Shown in pieces: positions 41,287 through 49,959 of a DNA stretch of 64,000 nucleotides. The number at the start of each line of letters is the position of its first letter. The stretch's first letter is position 1. Position numbers and translations under genes: made by a program. The notes beneath the pieces are model-generated. The model was not told where the DNA came from. It searched no databases and saw only the letters and a program-made list of their open reading frames with translations. The DNA comes from JASHPR01 sp963778075 (GTDB taxonomy: Bacteria > Actinomycetota > Actinomycetes > Streptosporangiales > Streptosporangiaceae), in the NCBI GenBank assembly GCA_963778075.1, contig CAVZTJ010000016.1, positions 494,496 through 558,495 of the forward strand, given 5' to 3'.

Positions 41287-42194
41287 CCCGGGCACTGCGA
41301 TTTGGCCTGGTCGGTACCGGTCACTGGGCGCAGATCGCGCACGCCCCCGCGCTCGCCTCAACTGAGGGCATCGAGTTCGCCGCGGTCTGGGGCCGAAACT
41401 CCGGCGCCGCGGCACAACTGGCCGCGACCTACAACGCCACGGCGCACGGCGACCTCGCTGACTTCCTGGCAAGCGTCGACGCAGTCGCCTTCGCCGTGCC
41501 ACCGGACGTGCAGGTCCCGATCGCCATCCGTGCCGCCCGCGCTGGCAAGCACCTGCTCCTGGAAAAGCCCATCGCCATCTCACCGGCTGATGCCGACACC
41601 CTCGTCGACGCGGTGGAGAGCTCCCAGGTGGCATCCGTTGTCTTCTTTACCGGCCGGTTTCAGGCCGACGTTCGGGCCTGGCTGGCCGAGGTGCTGGCGG
41701 CCGCCGGATGGGCCGGCGGCTGTGCGGTCTGGCTCGGCTCGGCCATGCGATCCGGCAACCCGTTCAACACCCCGTGGCGCCGGGACAAAGGCGGGCTGTG
41801 GGATCTCGGCCCGCACGTGATCTCGCTTCTGTGGGCCAGCCTCGGCCCGGTGCGCTCAGTCACCGCCGATGCCGGGCAGGGCGACATTGCTCATCTCGTC
41901 CTGCACCACGGCACCGGGCAAACCAGCACCGCGACGGTGACCCTGGACCAGCCGCAGAATGCGGCATTCTCCGAGCTGTATCTGTGGGGAGAACCAGGCC
42001 GGTCACTCTGTCCCGTCGAGGCCGAAGATCCCGTAGTCCCGTTGCGGACAGCCCTCACCGAACTGGCCGCCAACGCACGATCGGGGCAGGTCAGCCACCC
42101 CTGTGACGTACGCTTCGGCCGCGATGTAGGGCACGTACTCGCCGACGCCCAGCGCCAGATCGACTCACGGTCTACAGATCCTCCGTCGTCTTGA
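41283..42194 (+). CDS. Gfo/Idh/MocA family oxidoreductase
   Basis: Intact, 303 residues. NAD-binding RFGLVGTGHWAQIAHAPAL; VAFAVPPDVQVPIAIRAARAGKHLLLEKPIA with the catalytic-lysine EKP motif; C-terminal DKGGLWDLGPHVISLLW with the family GGG-DxGxH region. It oxidises or reduces a small polyol-like or imine substrate. GTG 41283 overlaps the transglutaminase stop. Confidence 0.92.
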   Translation: MTRALRFGLVGTGHWAQIAHAPALASTEGIEFAAVWGRNSGAAAQLAATYNATAHGDLADFLASVDAVAFAVPPDVQVPIAIRAARAGKHLLLEKPIAISPADADTLVDAVESSQVASVVFFTGRFQADVRAWLAEVLAAAGWAGGCAVWLGSAMRSGNPFNTPWRRDKGGLWDLGPHVISLLWASLGPVRSVTADAGQGDIAHLVLHHGTGQTSTATVTLDQPQNAAFSELYLWGEPGRSLCPVEAEDPVVPLRTALTELAANARSGQVSHPCDVRFGRDVGHVLADAQRQIDSRSTDPPSS

Positions 42195-42400
42195 CGACGG
42201 TCGGCTGGCCTGACCTATCCCGGGCAACGGCCTCCATGAGTCGCTGCGTAGCGCTGATAGCCACGGCATCCACCTCCGTCAGCTGCGAACCGCTCCAATA
42301 CAGCACCCTCGATCGAATATGCGATCCCCATGGCTCCCGCTGGATCAGCTTCCTTGCCTGGTCGATAGGGTGCAAGCGGACTGTTCGGGTCAGATTCGAG
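42172..42400 (-). CDS. Possible small hypothetical protein
   Basis: An open frame opposite to its neighbours, about 70 residues (LHPIDQARKLIQREPWGSHI; EVDAVAISATQRLMEAVARD), filling the 215-base gap and overlapping the end of the Gfo/Idh gene. Composition is protein-like, but no start with a ribosome site or family is evident. It could be a shadow frame. Confidence 0.25.
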
Positions 42401-42409
42401 GGGCGGGCG

Positions 42410-43606
42410 ATGACGATCCTGGATGCGGATGTCGCGGTTATCGGGGCTGGCTCGGTGGGGAGCATGGCGAGCTGGCAGCTGGCCGAGCGGGGCTTGCGCG
42501 TCATCGCGGTGGACCGGTTCATGATCCCGGGGCCGTTCTCTGCTTACGCGGGCGAGTCACGCCTGTTCCGCATGGTCTATGCGGAGGGCGGCCATTACAC
42601 GCCGCTGCTGCAGCGCGCCCGTGACCTGTGGCGCGAGCTCGAGGCGGTCAGCGGGACCGAGCTGCTCACGATCACCGGCGTGGTGACGATCATGGATCAC
42701 GATCATCCCAGCCATGCCGCCCTGCTGCGGGCAGGCCAGGAGCGGGGCCTGACCTTCGAGGTCCTGGCTGGGTCAGATGCACGAGGCCGGCTGCCCCAGC
42801 ACGTTATCCGCGACGGTGACGTGGCCCTGTTCGATCCCGAGGGCGGTTTCCTGCGCAGCGAGCGCGCGGTGTTCTCGGCTCTCCAGCAGGCCGAGCACCG
42901 CGGAGCCTCGTTCCTCGGTAATCGGCAGGTCAGCGCCCTGGAACGCGACGGTGACCGGTGGCTGGTCCGCACGGATCAGGAAGAGATCCGCGCGCCGCGG
43001 GTGCTGGTGGCCACCGGAACCGGCGCCGGGCCGGTCTGCGACGCGCTCGGTACCCACCTGGCGGTGCTTCCGCAGATACTGACCTGGTTCCCCATCGCGG
43101 ACCACGATCTGCTTGCCCGCGGCGAGCAGCAGGCCTTCATCCGCAGTTCGCGCGATGCTCAGTTCTACGGCTTCCCCAGCAGCGACGGATGGACCATGAA
43201 AGTGGCGGCCAGCATCTACCTTGACGAGGTCGCCTCGATGGCCCGTCCGATCACCTGGGATCCCGGCCATCTGGACACGGTGCAATCCTGGGTCAGCACT
43301 TACCTGCCCGCGCTGGCGCCCCGGCCCGTGCGGACCGTGCTGTGCGCCGACGGGTACACGGTCGACGACACCGGCCTGCTCGGGTTCGTGCCCGGCATGG
43401 ACGGGGTCGTCGTTGCGGTCGGCTTCTCAGGTCACGGATTCAAGATGGCGTCCTCGCTCGGCGCCGTCGCCGCCGACCTGATCGCGGAAGGCACGACGGC
43501 CACAGACGTCAGCTTCATGAATCCAGCGCGTTTCCTGCCCGGAAAGGATGCCATCGACATGCTTCCCCTGAACGCTGCGGCCCGCTCCCAGGACGAGCGC
43601 CCATGA
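42410..43606 (+). CDS. FAD-dependent amine oxidase (sarcosine/N-methyltryptophan oxidase type)
   Basis: Intact, 398 residues. ADVAVIGAGSVGSMASWQLAERGLRVIAVDRF is the dinucleotide-binding fold. AGESRLFRMVYAEGGHY matches the MSOX/SolA substrate region, and HGFKMASSLGAVAADL carries the C-terminal flavin motif (GHGFK). The usual covalent-FAD Cys near the C-terminus is not evident (VGFSGHGFKM). It oxidises a secondary or N-methyl amine to imine plus peroxide. ATG 42410 is preceded by GAGGGGCGGG. The stop overlaps the next ATG (ATGA). Confidence 0.9.
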   Translation: MTILDADVAVIGAGSVGSMASWQLAERGLRVIAVDRFMIPGPFSAYAGESRLFRMVYAEGGHYTPLLQRARDLWRELEAVSGTELLTITGVVTIMDHDHPSHAALLRAGQERGLTFEVLAGSDARGRLPQHVIRDGDVALFDPEGGFLRSERAVFSALQQAEHRGASFLGNRQVSALERDGDRWLVRTDQEEIRAPRVLVATGTGAGPVCDALGTHLAVLPQILTWFPIADHDLLARGEQQAFIRSSRDAQFYGFPSSDGWTMKVAASIYLDEVASMARPITWDPGHLDTVQSWVSTYLPALAPRPVRTVLCADGYTVDDTGLLGFVPGMDGVVVAVGFSGHGFKMASSLGAVAADLIAEGTTATDVSFMNPARFLPGKDAIDMLPLNAAARSQDERP

Positions 43607-44658
43607 GCGCCCCAGCGCCCTACGTCCTCGGGGAGCTGGAGGCCCAGCCAGGCTCGCAGGTCCGCGGTTACTGTCAGGTGAATCTCGGGACGGACACTGT
43701 CGCACTGCCGATCGCCATCACCCACGGGACCGAGCCCGGTCCGGTGCTGGCGGTCACCGCGGGGATCCACGGTGGCGAATACGTCCCGATGATCGCGGTC
43801 CGCCAGTTCATCCGCGATCTGGATCCGGCCCGGATGAGCGGCACCGTCGTGGCCTGCCTGCAATCCAGCCCGGTCGCCTTCGAGCGACGGCTGGCCTTCG
43901 TCAACCCGCTCGACGGCCAGAACCTCAACAGGTCGTTCCCCGGAGATCCGGCCGGCGGCCCCACCCAGCGGCTTGCCGCCTGGCTCTCGGAGAACCTGCT
44001 TGGCCGGGCCGGCTACTACGTCGACTGCCACTGCGGTGACCTGCCCGAGGTGCTCGACTCCTTCGCGGGTGTCGCCGCGGGACCGGACGGCGTGCTGAGC
44101 GAGCAGGGCCGGGCGGTGGCCGACTGCTTCGACGTCGCCCGCATCCTCGAGGAGCGTCTCGAGGGCTCTGCCGTCTTCCAGGCCGCGCTGGCCGGGGTCG
44201 CCGCGGCTCTCGTTGAGATTGGCGGCCAGGGCCGCTGGTCGCAAGCGGAGGCCGATGTGCAGCGGCAGGGCCTGCTGCGGGTGGCGGCGTTGGCCGGCAT
44301 TCTCCCCGCACGGTCTCCCCGCGGACGGTCTCCCCGCACACGGTCTCCCCGCGGACGGTCTCCCCGGTCTCCCCGCGACGGTCTCCCCGCGGACGCTGCG
44401 GCCCGGCCGCATCTGCCCATTTTCGAGGAGGTGGCGGGCGTGCTGAGCGACCGTCCCGGCCTGTGGTTTCCCGAGGTTGGCGTCGGGGCTTCCGTGGCCG
44501 AGGGCACTCGCCTTGGCCGGGTGGAGGACGCGTTCGGGGACACGGTCTGGGAGGTTCTGGCTCCTGCCGCTGGAGTGCTGACGTTCGGGCTTGGCAGCCT
44601 CGCTGCAGCCCCGGGCGACCTGCTCGCGTACATCTCGCGCCCCATGCCCGGCACCTGA
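43603..44658 (+). CDS. Succinylglutamate desuccinylase/aspartoacylase family protein
   Basis: 351 residues, M14-like zinc deacylase. AGIHGGEYVPM supplies the HxxE zinc ligands, LNRSFPGDPAG the substrate Arg, and VDCHCGD the third ligand; VEIGGQG precedes the C-terminal beta domain (VGASVAEGTRLGRVED). Between them a DNA repeat inserts an Arg/Ser/Pro-rich stretch of about 30 residues. Close relatives deacylate N-acyl amino acids, for example N-acetyl-diaminobutyrate in ectoine breakdown. Together with the overlapping amine oxidase and Gfo/Idh genes this suggests N-acyl or N-alkyl amino-acid catabolism (inference). Confidence 0.88.
   Translation: MSAPAPYVLGELEAQPGSQVRGYCQVNLGTDTVALPIAITHGTEPGPVLAVTAGIHGGEYVPMIAVRQFIRDLDPARMSGTVVACLQSSPVAFERRLAFVNPLDGQNLNRSFPGDPAGGPTQRLAAWLSENLLGRAGYYVDCHCGDLPEVLDSFAGVAAGPDGVLSEQGRAVADCFDVARILEERLEGSAVFQAALAGVAAALVEIGGQGRWSQAEADVQRQGLLRVAALAGILPARSPRGRSPRTRSPRGRSPRSPRDGLPADAAARPHLPIFEEVAGVLSDRPGLWFPEVGVGASVAEGTRLGRVEDAFGDTVWEVLAPAAGVLTFGLGSLAAAPGDLLAYISRPMPGT
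44301..44396 (+). repeat. In-frame 15-base tandem repeat inside the deacylase gene
   Basis: About six copies of ACGGTCTCCCCGCGG, some truncated by multiples that keep the frame. Encodes RSPRG/RSPRT units in a linker before the C-terminal domain. Confidence 0.85.
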
Positions 44659-44668
44659 CAGCGAGTGG

Positions 44669-45283
44669 TCAGACGCCGGTCCAGACCAGCGGGATTGTGG
44701 ACGCGGCCAGCAGCGCGGCCATGGCAGCGGTGAAGATGCGCCAGGCACGCGGTGACCGCAGAAACCGCTGGAACGCGGCGCCGAACGCCAGCCAGGGCAG
44801 GCAGCTGGGAAGGGCGGCCAGCATAAACAGGCTCGCGAAGATGGCCGCCTGGGCCAGGGCATCGCCGGCGCGCCGGTCCAGGAAGGTCGCGATGGCAGCG
44901 ACGCTCACCAGCCATCCCTTGGGGTTCATCCACTGGAAGGCCGCCATGCCGAGGACTCCGGCGGGTGCGTTCGCGGCCCCTTCGTCATGCGCCGCGGTCG
45001 CGATCTTCCAGGCCATCCAGCAAAGCATCGCCGCCCCGCCCCACTTCAGGACCTCCAGGGCCAGCGGATGAGCGAGCAGGACATTGCCCAGCCCGAGGGT
45101 GATGGCGAACAGCATCGCGCCCATCCCCGTCACCTGCCCCAGCAGGCTCGGCAGCCCGTGCCGCACGCCGACCCTGGCACCGACGGCGGTCAGCAGCGCA
45201 TTGCTGGGGCCGGGGGTGCCGGCGACAACCGCGGAGAACGTCACGAACGCGATCACCTGGGCAGGGTCATGCATCACTTCCAT
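44669..45283 (-). CDS. LysE/RhtB family amino-acid exporter
   Basis: 204 residues from ATG 45283. FSAVVAGTPGPSNALLTAVGARVGVRHGL is the diagnostic N-terminus, followed by five or six hydrophobic segments; FQWMNPKGWLVSVAAIATFL is the conserved WxNPKxW region. It exports amino acids or their derivatives. Divergent from the AraC gene with a gap of only 25 bases. Confidence 0.9.
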   Translation of the reverse strand: MEVMHDPAQVIAFVTFSAVVAGTPGPSNALLTAVGARVGVRHGLPSLLGQVTGMGAMLFAITLGLGNVLLAHPLALEVLKWGGAAMLCWMAWKIATAAHDEGAANAPAGVLGMAAFQWMNPKGWLVSVAAIATFLDRRAGDALAQAAIFASLFMLAALPSCLPWLAFGAAFQRFLRSPRAWRIFTAAMAALLAASTIPLVWTGV

Positions 45284-45308
45284 GCGCACCGCTCCGTAGA
45301 TTGGGTCT

Positions 45309-45740
45309 ATGGCGGCACTCAGCCTGGCTGATGCAAGCGGCGCTGGTCTTGAACATTCGTGTGGGCCAGATGAGTGGGTGGACGCCGCAAGGGCCGCCGT
45401 CGAGCGTGGCCGCGATCTCCTCCGGAGCCGGCTGACGATCGTGCAATCGAGCGAGGTGGAGGCCGTCACCGGCCTGGACCGTTACCAGTTCGCGCGCCAG
45501 TTCCACGCCGTCTACGGCACCAGCCCATACCGGTACTCAGTAATGCGGCGCCTCGACGCGGCCCGGGTATGGATCCGGAACGGGCGGCCCCTGGCAGATA
45601 CGGCTACCGAGGCGGGCTTCGCCGACCAGGCCCATTTCACCCGGACGTTCAAAGCGGCGTTCGGCATGACCCCCGGCCGCTACGCAAAGCTCTGCACGCC
45701 CCGTTCCGGCACTGGAGCCGCTTCCGTCCGGCAGCGATGA
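45309..45740 (+). CDS. AraC-family regulator, DNA-binding half only
   Basis: 143 residues. Residues about 40-135 are the two-helix-turn-helix AraC domain (VEAVTGLDRYQFARQFHAVYGTSPYRY; LADTATEAGFADQAHFTRTFKAAFGMTPGRYAKL). The usual N-terminal ligand-binding cupin of about 110 residues is missing; only about 35 residues precede the domain. It probably controls the divergent exporter, with promoters overlapping both start regions. Confidence 0.83.
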   Translation: MAALSLADASGAGLEHSCGPDEWVDAARAAVERGRDLLRSRLTIVQSSEVEAVTGLDRYQFARQFHAVYGTSPYRYSVMRRLDAARVWIRNGRPLADTATEAGFADQAHFTRTFKAAFGMTPGRYAKLCTPRSGTGAASVRQR

Positions 45741-45809
45741 GAGTTGGCCCGGCGTACGTCTATATCTCGGCAAGCGACGGATCGCTCAGCGAGAGCCATG
45801 ACGAAGGGA

Positions 45810-46287
45810 CTATGCCAGCGGGACCGCGTGGGTCCAGTCCGAGGTGACGCAGCTGCAATCCAACGCCGCGTCGATCGGGATCAAGCTGAACCTCGAGCCC
45901 AAGACGTTCAACCAGCTGGGCTCGGTGGCCGGCAACTGCGTGGTCGCGAAGCTCCCGTGCAACTGGGACATGGTCAGCTTCGGTAACGGCTGGTCGTACT
46001 CGCCGGATTTCCTGCCCACCGGTGACGAGGTGTTCATGTGCGGCGCGATCAGCAACTTCGGCGGGTACTGCGACCACGCCAACGACGCACTGATCAACAA
46101 GACGCTGAGCAGCGGCAACCTGCAGTACATGTACAACTGGCAGGACTACATGACGCCCCAGCTTCCGGTGGAGTGGGCGCCGGACGCCGCCTACCAGCTG
46201 ACCGAGATCGCCAGCAACCTCAAGGGCGCGGCGCCGCAGAGCCCGACGCTCAGCATCAACCCGGAGAACTGGTATTTCGTGAAGTGA
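45810..46287 (+). pseudogene. C-terminal remnant of an oligopeptide-type ABC binding protein
   Basis: About 158 residues (YASGTAWVQSEVTQLQSNAASIGIKL, NWDMVSFGNGWSYSPDFLPTG, INPENWYFVK) match the end of SBP family 5 (DppA/OppA type) proteins, which normally have 500-600 residues. No signal peptide or N-terminal lobe exists and no permease is nearby. The sequence starts abruptly at about 45810, just after the AraC gene, indicating a deletion junction. Confidence 0.78.
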
Positions 46288-46468
46288 TCGGGGCCAGCCT
46301 GATCGCAATGCCGCGTACTTGAGGACTTGGCGGCTGGCGCTCCGGCCCCGCGTTGCTGCTGTCGCTGATCGCTTCAGCGACGCCTTATGTTCGCGGCATT
46401 GAGCCTTATCGTGAGTGCCGGGCCGGGCCCTAGTGGGCTCGGCCCGGCATGATCAGAAGGGACGACTC

Positions 46469-46990
46469 TTAGCTGTTGTCCGCCTCGACGAGCCGCTCGA
46501 TGAGCTCGTCGACGTTGCCCGACTTGGGCAGACCTCGCTTGGCCAGCAGATCGCTGAGCTCAGCCTTGGTCAGGCCCTCGTAGCGCTCGCGGGCCATCGC
46601 CTGAGCCTTCCGCGCCTGCTGACGCTCGATCTTGGCGGCCTCACGGGCCAGTTCATGTGACGCCCGCTCGGCGTGCTCGTGAGCGGACTGCTCGGCCTCG
46701 GACGCCTTGGCCCGCGCGGTCTTGGTGGCCGACTCGGTCTTCTCGCGCACCGCACCAGGCAGCGCGCTCGTGGCCTCAGCCCACCTGACGGCGAGGCGGC
46801 GGTTCACGTCTACCGTGCGCTGCACCAAGTCGAAATAGCGCTCGACCGCCGGGACGAGGTCTATCTGCGGCAGCTCGGGAAGGCGGTCCGTCAGCGTCCG
46901 CGCCCTCTGGCCCCAGAGGTCGGCGGTCTTCTCGGCCGCGCTTCGGGCCTGGTTCGCCACCGTGCTGTATTGCCCGGTCAAGGTGTTCAT
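46469..46990 (-). CDS. Phasin-like helical protein with C-terminal SAP domain
   Basis: 173 residues from ATG 46990, six bases after GAGGAG. Residues 1-85 are helical and phasin-like (VANQARSAAEKTADLWGQRA; RYFDLVQRTVDVNRRLAVRWA). Residues 90-135 are an Ala/Glu/Lys coiled coil. Residues 138-170 form a SAP motif (GLTKAELSDLLAKRGLPKSG), known for nucleic-acid binding. The mix suggests a granule- or nucleoid-associated protein. The upstream 270 bases hold no gene. Confidence 0.78.
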   Translation of the reverse strand: MNTLTGQYSTVANQARSAAEKTADLWGQRARTLTDRLPELPQIDLVPAVERYFDLVQRTVDVNRRLAVRWAEATSALPGAVREKTESATKTARAKASEAEQSAHEHAERASHELAREAAKIERQQARKAQAMARERYEGLTKAELSDLLAKRGLPKSGNVDELIERLVEADNS

Positions 46991-47263
46991 ATCTACTCCT
47001 CGGGTTCCGTATAACTCTGCTAACTTTAGCAAGCATCGCGTACTAAAGCAAGCGGGCGGCGTCCCGGAACAATCTGGCTACCCGCACCTGGCCAGATCAC
47101 ACATGCGCGGCACTCAGGCCACCGGTCCGGTCCGAATCGCGTTTGATCGGCCATCCTGGCCATGGATGGGACGAATCAGCACCGTATGCTCGTGCGCGGC
47201 ACGAACATGCAGCGGAGGCGCTTACGGTGACGGGTTATCCGAGGTGACCGCGGATCCACGTAC

Positions 47264-48619
47264 GTGAAGGTGCGCCCGCCCGCAGACCGGGCCGGTGCAG
47301 GCCCGGCTGAACCGCGAAGTTCCAGCAACCGCTGGCGGATCAGCGATCGCCGGCTGGGATTGATCTACGCGGTGCTGGCGGCCGTGGCGTGGTCCACCGC
47401 TGGGATCCTGCAGCGCCAGCTGCATGTCAACGCGGCAACCCAGGTCGCGGGACGCGGCGTCTTCGGGTTCATAACGCTCGCGGGCTACGCGGCATACACG
47501 CAGCCCGGTCCCGTGGCGTCGGTAACCCGGCGCGGCGCTCTTCTGGCCGCGTCAGTAACCGGGCGTGGCGCTCTCCTGGCCGCCGGGGCAATGGCGGTGG
47601 CCAACTCCGCGTTCATCGTCTCGCTGAACTACACCTCGGTCGCGCACGTCCTGGTTCTGCAGTCCATCGCTCCTCTGGTCGCCGCCGGCCTCGGCGTGGT
47701 CCTCCTGGGAGAGCGGCTCACCTGGCGCACCGCATGCGCGATGGCCGTAGCTCTCGGCGGTGTCATCGTGATGGTCGGCGCACCGGGCGGCGGACCGGTT
47801 CTCGGTGACGGCCTTTCGCTGCTCACGGGTGTCGCGTTCGCGCTCGTCATCGTCATCGCCCGCCGGCACCGCGGCGTGTCCATGGCGCCTGCAATGGCCC
47901 TGGCGCAACTGCTGGTTGTCATCGTCTTCGCGCCGTTCGCGCAGTTCAGCCACCTCTCCTGGGCCGACGTCGGGTGGCTCGCCCTGCTGGGGTGTGGCCA
48001 GATCGGGCTCGGGGCGGTCTTCTTCATCTCGGCGGCACGGTTCATTCCGTCTTCGGAGATGGCGATGATCTTCCTGCTGGAGGTAGTACTCGGCCCGTTG
48101 TGGACCTGGATCGCGCTCTCCGAGACGCCGAACATCGCGACGCTGGCAGGTGGCGCGGCCGTCATCGCCGGCGTCGGCGCCCAGGTTGGCGGATTCGGCA
48201 AGCGGAAGGATCGCCCGATGGCCGGCGAACAGCCACAGGGAGCCGAGCAGTCAAAGGGATTAGCTGGGCAAAGGGAACGGCCGCCCGGTGCGGTCCGGAA
48301 CCTGGCGGCCGTTCGTCTGCGCGGCGCGGGCTGCGCACGCGCCGCAAGCTGCAACTCATCCCATGGCGAGCGGATCACTCACAGATTTCAGCGTGATCAC
48401 CTCCGGTCGCCGACCAGGCGGCCGAGCGCCAGGATCTGCCCGTTGCGGCGGGCGGCGACCGGGCGGGCCAGGCACGCGCATCCGACGCCGGCGACCAGGC
48501 CCGCGGCGGCGCAGCAGGACCACAACAGGGGCAAGCCGCCGGCCTCGATCACGGCGTCACCTGCCACGGCCGCGGTGAGGGTGCTCAAGCCGAGGGCCGA
48601 ACCCCAGGTACCCAGGTAG
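47264..48619 (+). CDS. EamA-family transporter, C-terminal frame suspect
   Basis: GTG 47264; ten hydrophobic segments form two EamA repeats (LGLIYAVLAAVAWSTAGILQR; VLVLQSIAPLVAAGLGVVLLGERL; GLGAVFFISAARFIPSSEMAMIFLLEVVLGPLWTWI). Typical of drug/metabolite exporters of about 300 residues. The fold ends near 48200; after that the frame runs as Arg/Pro-rich low complexity to 48619 and overlaps the convergent MFS gene by 220 bases. A single-base shift would instead end it at 48396, directly abutting the MFS stop at 48397, so a frameshift is likely. Confidence 0.8.
   Translation: MKVRPPADRAGAGPAEPRSSSNRWRISDRRLGLIYAVLAAVAWSTAGILQRQLHVNAATQVAGRGVFGFITLAGYAAYTQPGPVASVTRRGALLAASVTGRGALLAAGAMAVANSAFIVSLNYTSVAHVLVLQSIAPLVAAGLGVVLLGERLTWRTACAMAVALGGVIVMVGAPGGGPVLGDGLSLLTGVAFALVIVIARRHRGVSMAPAMALAQLLVVIVFAPFAQFSHLSWADVGWLALLGCGQIGLGAVFFISAARFIPSSEMAMIFLLEVVLGPLWTWIALSETPNIATLAGGAAVIAGVGAQVGGFGKRKDRPMAGEQPQGAEQSKGLAGQRERPPGAVRNLAAVRLRGAGCARAASCNSSHGERITHRFQRDHLRSPTRRPSARICPLRRAATGRARHAHPTPATRPAAAQQDHNRGKPPASITASPATAAVRVLKPRAEPQVPR
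47518..47583 (+). repeat. 33-base tandem duplication in the EamA gene
   Basis: 47518-47550 and 47551-47583 are near-identical 33-base units encoding SVTRRGALLAA and SVTGRGALLAA. The frame is kept. The duplication sits between two membrane segments. Confidence 0.85.
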
Positions 48620-49950
48620 GCGCCGGCCCGCCCGGGCGGGGCGATGGATGCCACGATCGCGGGAGCGAGGCCCGCAGCGGCGATTTCGCCGAGCGTCCAG
48701 ATAACGCTGGTCGCCGCGTACCAGGCCAGCCCAGTCCCAGCCCCGGTGATCGCGATACCGATGCCGATCAGTCCCATCCCCGCCGCGCATAGCGGCACCG
48801 CCGGGAGGCGCACCAGCCAGCCCTGGGCGAACGGCTGGAGCACGGCGACGGTGAGCGGGTTCATCGTGGCGATCAGGCCAAAGCCCAGTGGCCCGATGCC
48901 GGTGCCAGCGAACCGGACCGGCAGCGCGTACACCGATTGCTGTCCGGCGGTCAGGATCAGCAGGGTCAGCAACGTGAACGTCCAAAGAAGCGGGTCGGCG
49001 ACCAGACTGCCGCGCTTAGCTGCCCGGACGTGCCGCCGCGGCCGGTCCCGTGGCAGGAGCAGCCATGCCAGCGCCGCGAACGCGGCGGCGCCGGTCGCGC
49101 TCGCGACGAACAGCCATCCCCACCCGGCGTACGCGGCCAGGGCGCCGCCAGCCAGGGTAGCGACGCTGAGCAGCACGTTGATTATCCAGGTGAGCAGCGT
49201 CATGCACCGCTTGCGCTGGATCTCATCTACGGCGGCTGTGGCCAGCATGGACTGCGCGGCCGGCCGCCACATCTCGAATACCAGGCCGACCGCCGCCGCC
49301 CCGGCTGCGAGCGCGACGGCGCTGCGGGCCATCCCCGCGGCCGTGTACGCGGCCCAGGCCGCTATGTTCCCGGCGACTATCACTCTCCTGGGCCCGACCC
49401 GGTCGGCGGCCCATCCCGCGATCGGTGGGCCGGCTGCCCAGCCGATACCGAACGCGGCGAGCACGAACGCTACCTGACTGGCGTCCAGATGCCGTCCGCG
49501 AGCGGCGTAATAGGCGAGGGCCAGGTACAGGCACGCCAGGCCGCGACCGGGAATCAGCGTGATCACCAGTCGCCAGAAGACGCTGGGCAACCCGCCCCAC
49601 GTGCGCATCCGCCACGAGCGCGGAGGATCCGGGCGCGCTTGCGGCACGGTGCCGACGGTCACCGGGACCAGTTCGGCGGCCGGGAGTTCGGCGGCGGGGG
49701 CCAGTTCAGCGGCCGGGGGCAGTTCAGCGGCCGGGGGCAGTTCAGCGGCCGGCGCGGCCACCGGTGCTGCCAGGAGGAACACTGACTGGCCGGCCCCCTG
49801 GCGGGGTAGGGCAACCGTGCCCTGGCGCTGGTACCCGCGGGCCCGGGTGATGGCACGCAGGCATGCCCGGGTGCCGGCGACGGTCAAGGTCAGGGCCGCG
49901 GTCGGCGCGACAACGAACGCCCCGGTCTCGGCGATCACCCAGGCCGTCAT
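48397..49950 (-). CDS. MFS transporter
   Basis: 517 residues. The first 110 are Ala/Pro-rich with repeats and unlike the family. Then come 11-12 hydrophobic segments with AGWAADRVGPRRVIVAG (the loop 2-3 DRxGxR motif), RGLACLYLALAYYAARG and RAGAYLGTWGSALGLS. It resembles drug or sugar efflux carriers. A start inside, near RTWGGLPSVFWRLVITLIPG (about 49610), would give a conventional 400-residue carrier. Confidence 0.83.
   Translation of the reverse strand: MTAWVIAETGAFVVAPTAALTLTVAGTRACLRAITRARGYQRQGTVALPRQGAGQSVFLLAAPVAAPAAELPPAAELPPAAELAPAAELPAAELVPVTVGTVPQARPDPPRSWRMRTWGGLPSVFWRLVITLIPGRGLACLYLALAYYAARGRHLDASQVAFVLAAFGIGWAAGPPIAGWAADRVGPRRVIVAGNIAAWAAYTAAGMARSAVALAAGAAAVGLVFEMWRPAAQSMLATAAVDEIQRKRCMTLLTWIINVLLSVATLAGGALAAYAGWGWLFVASATGAAAFAALAWLLLPRDRPRRHVRAAKRGSLVADPLLWTFTLLTLLILTAGQQSVYALPVRFAGTGIGPLGFGLIATMNPLTVAVLQPFAQGWLVRLPAVPLCAAGMGLIGIGIAITGAGTGLAWYAATSVIWTLGEIAAAGLAPAIVASIAPPGRAGAYLGTWGSALGLSTLTAAVAGDAVIEAGGLPLLWSCCAAAGLVAGVGCACLARPVAARRNGQILALGRLVGDRR
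49675..49755 (-). repeat. In-frame 18-base repeat in the MFS N-terminus
   Basis: Copies of GGCCGGGGGCAGTTCAGC (plus strand) encode PPAAEL units. Four to five copies with small length changes, all keeping frame. Confidence 0.8.
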
Positions 49951-49959
49951 GGCGACGAG

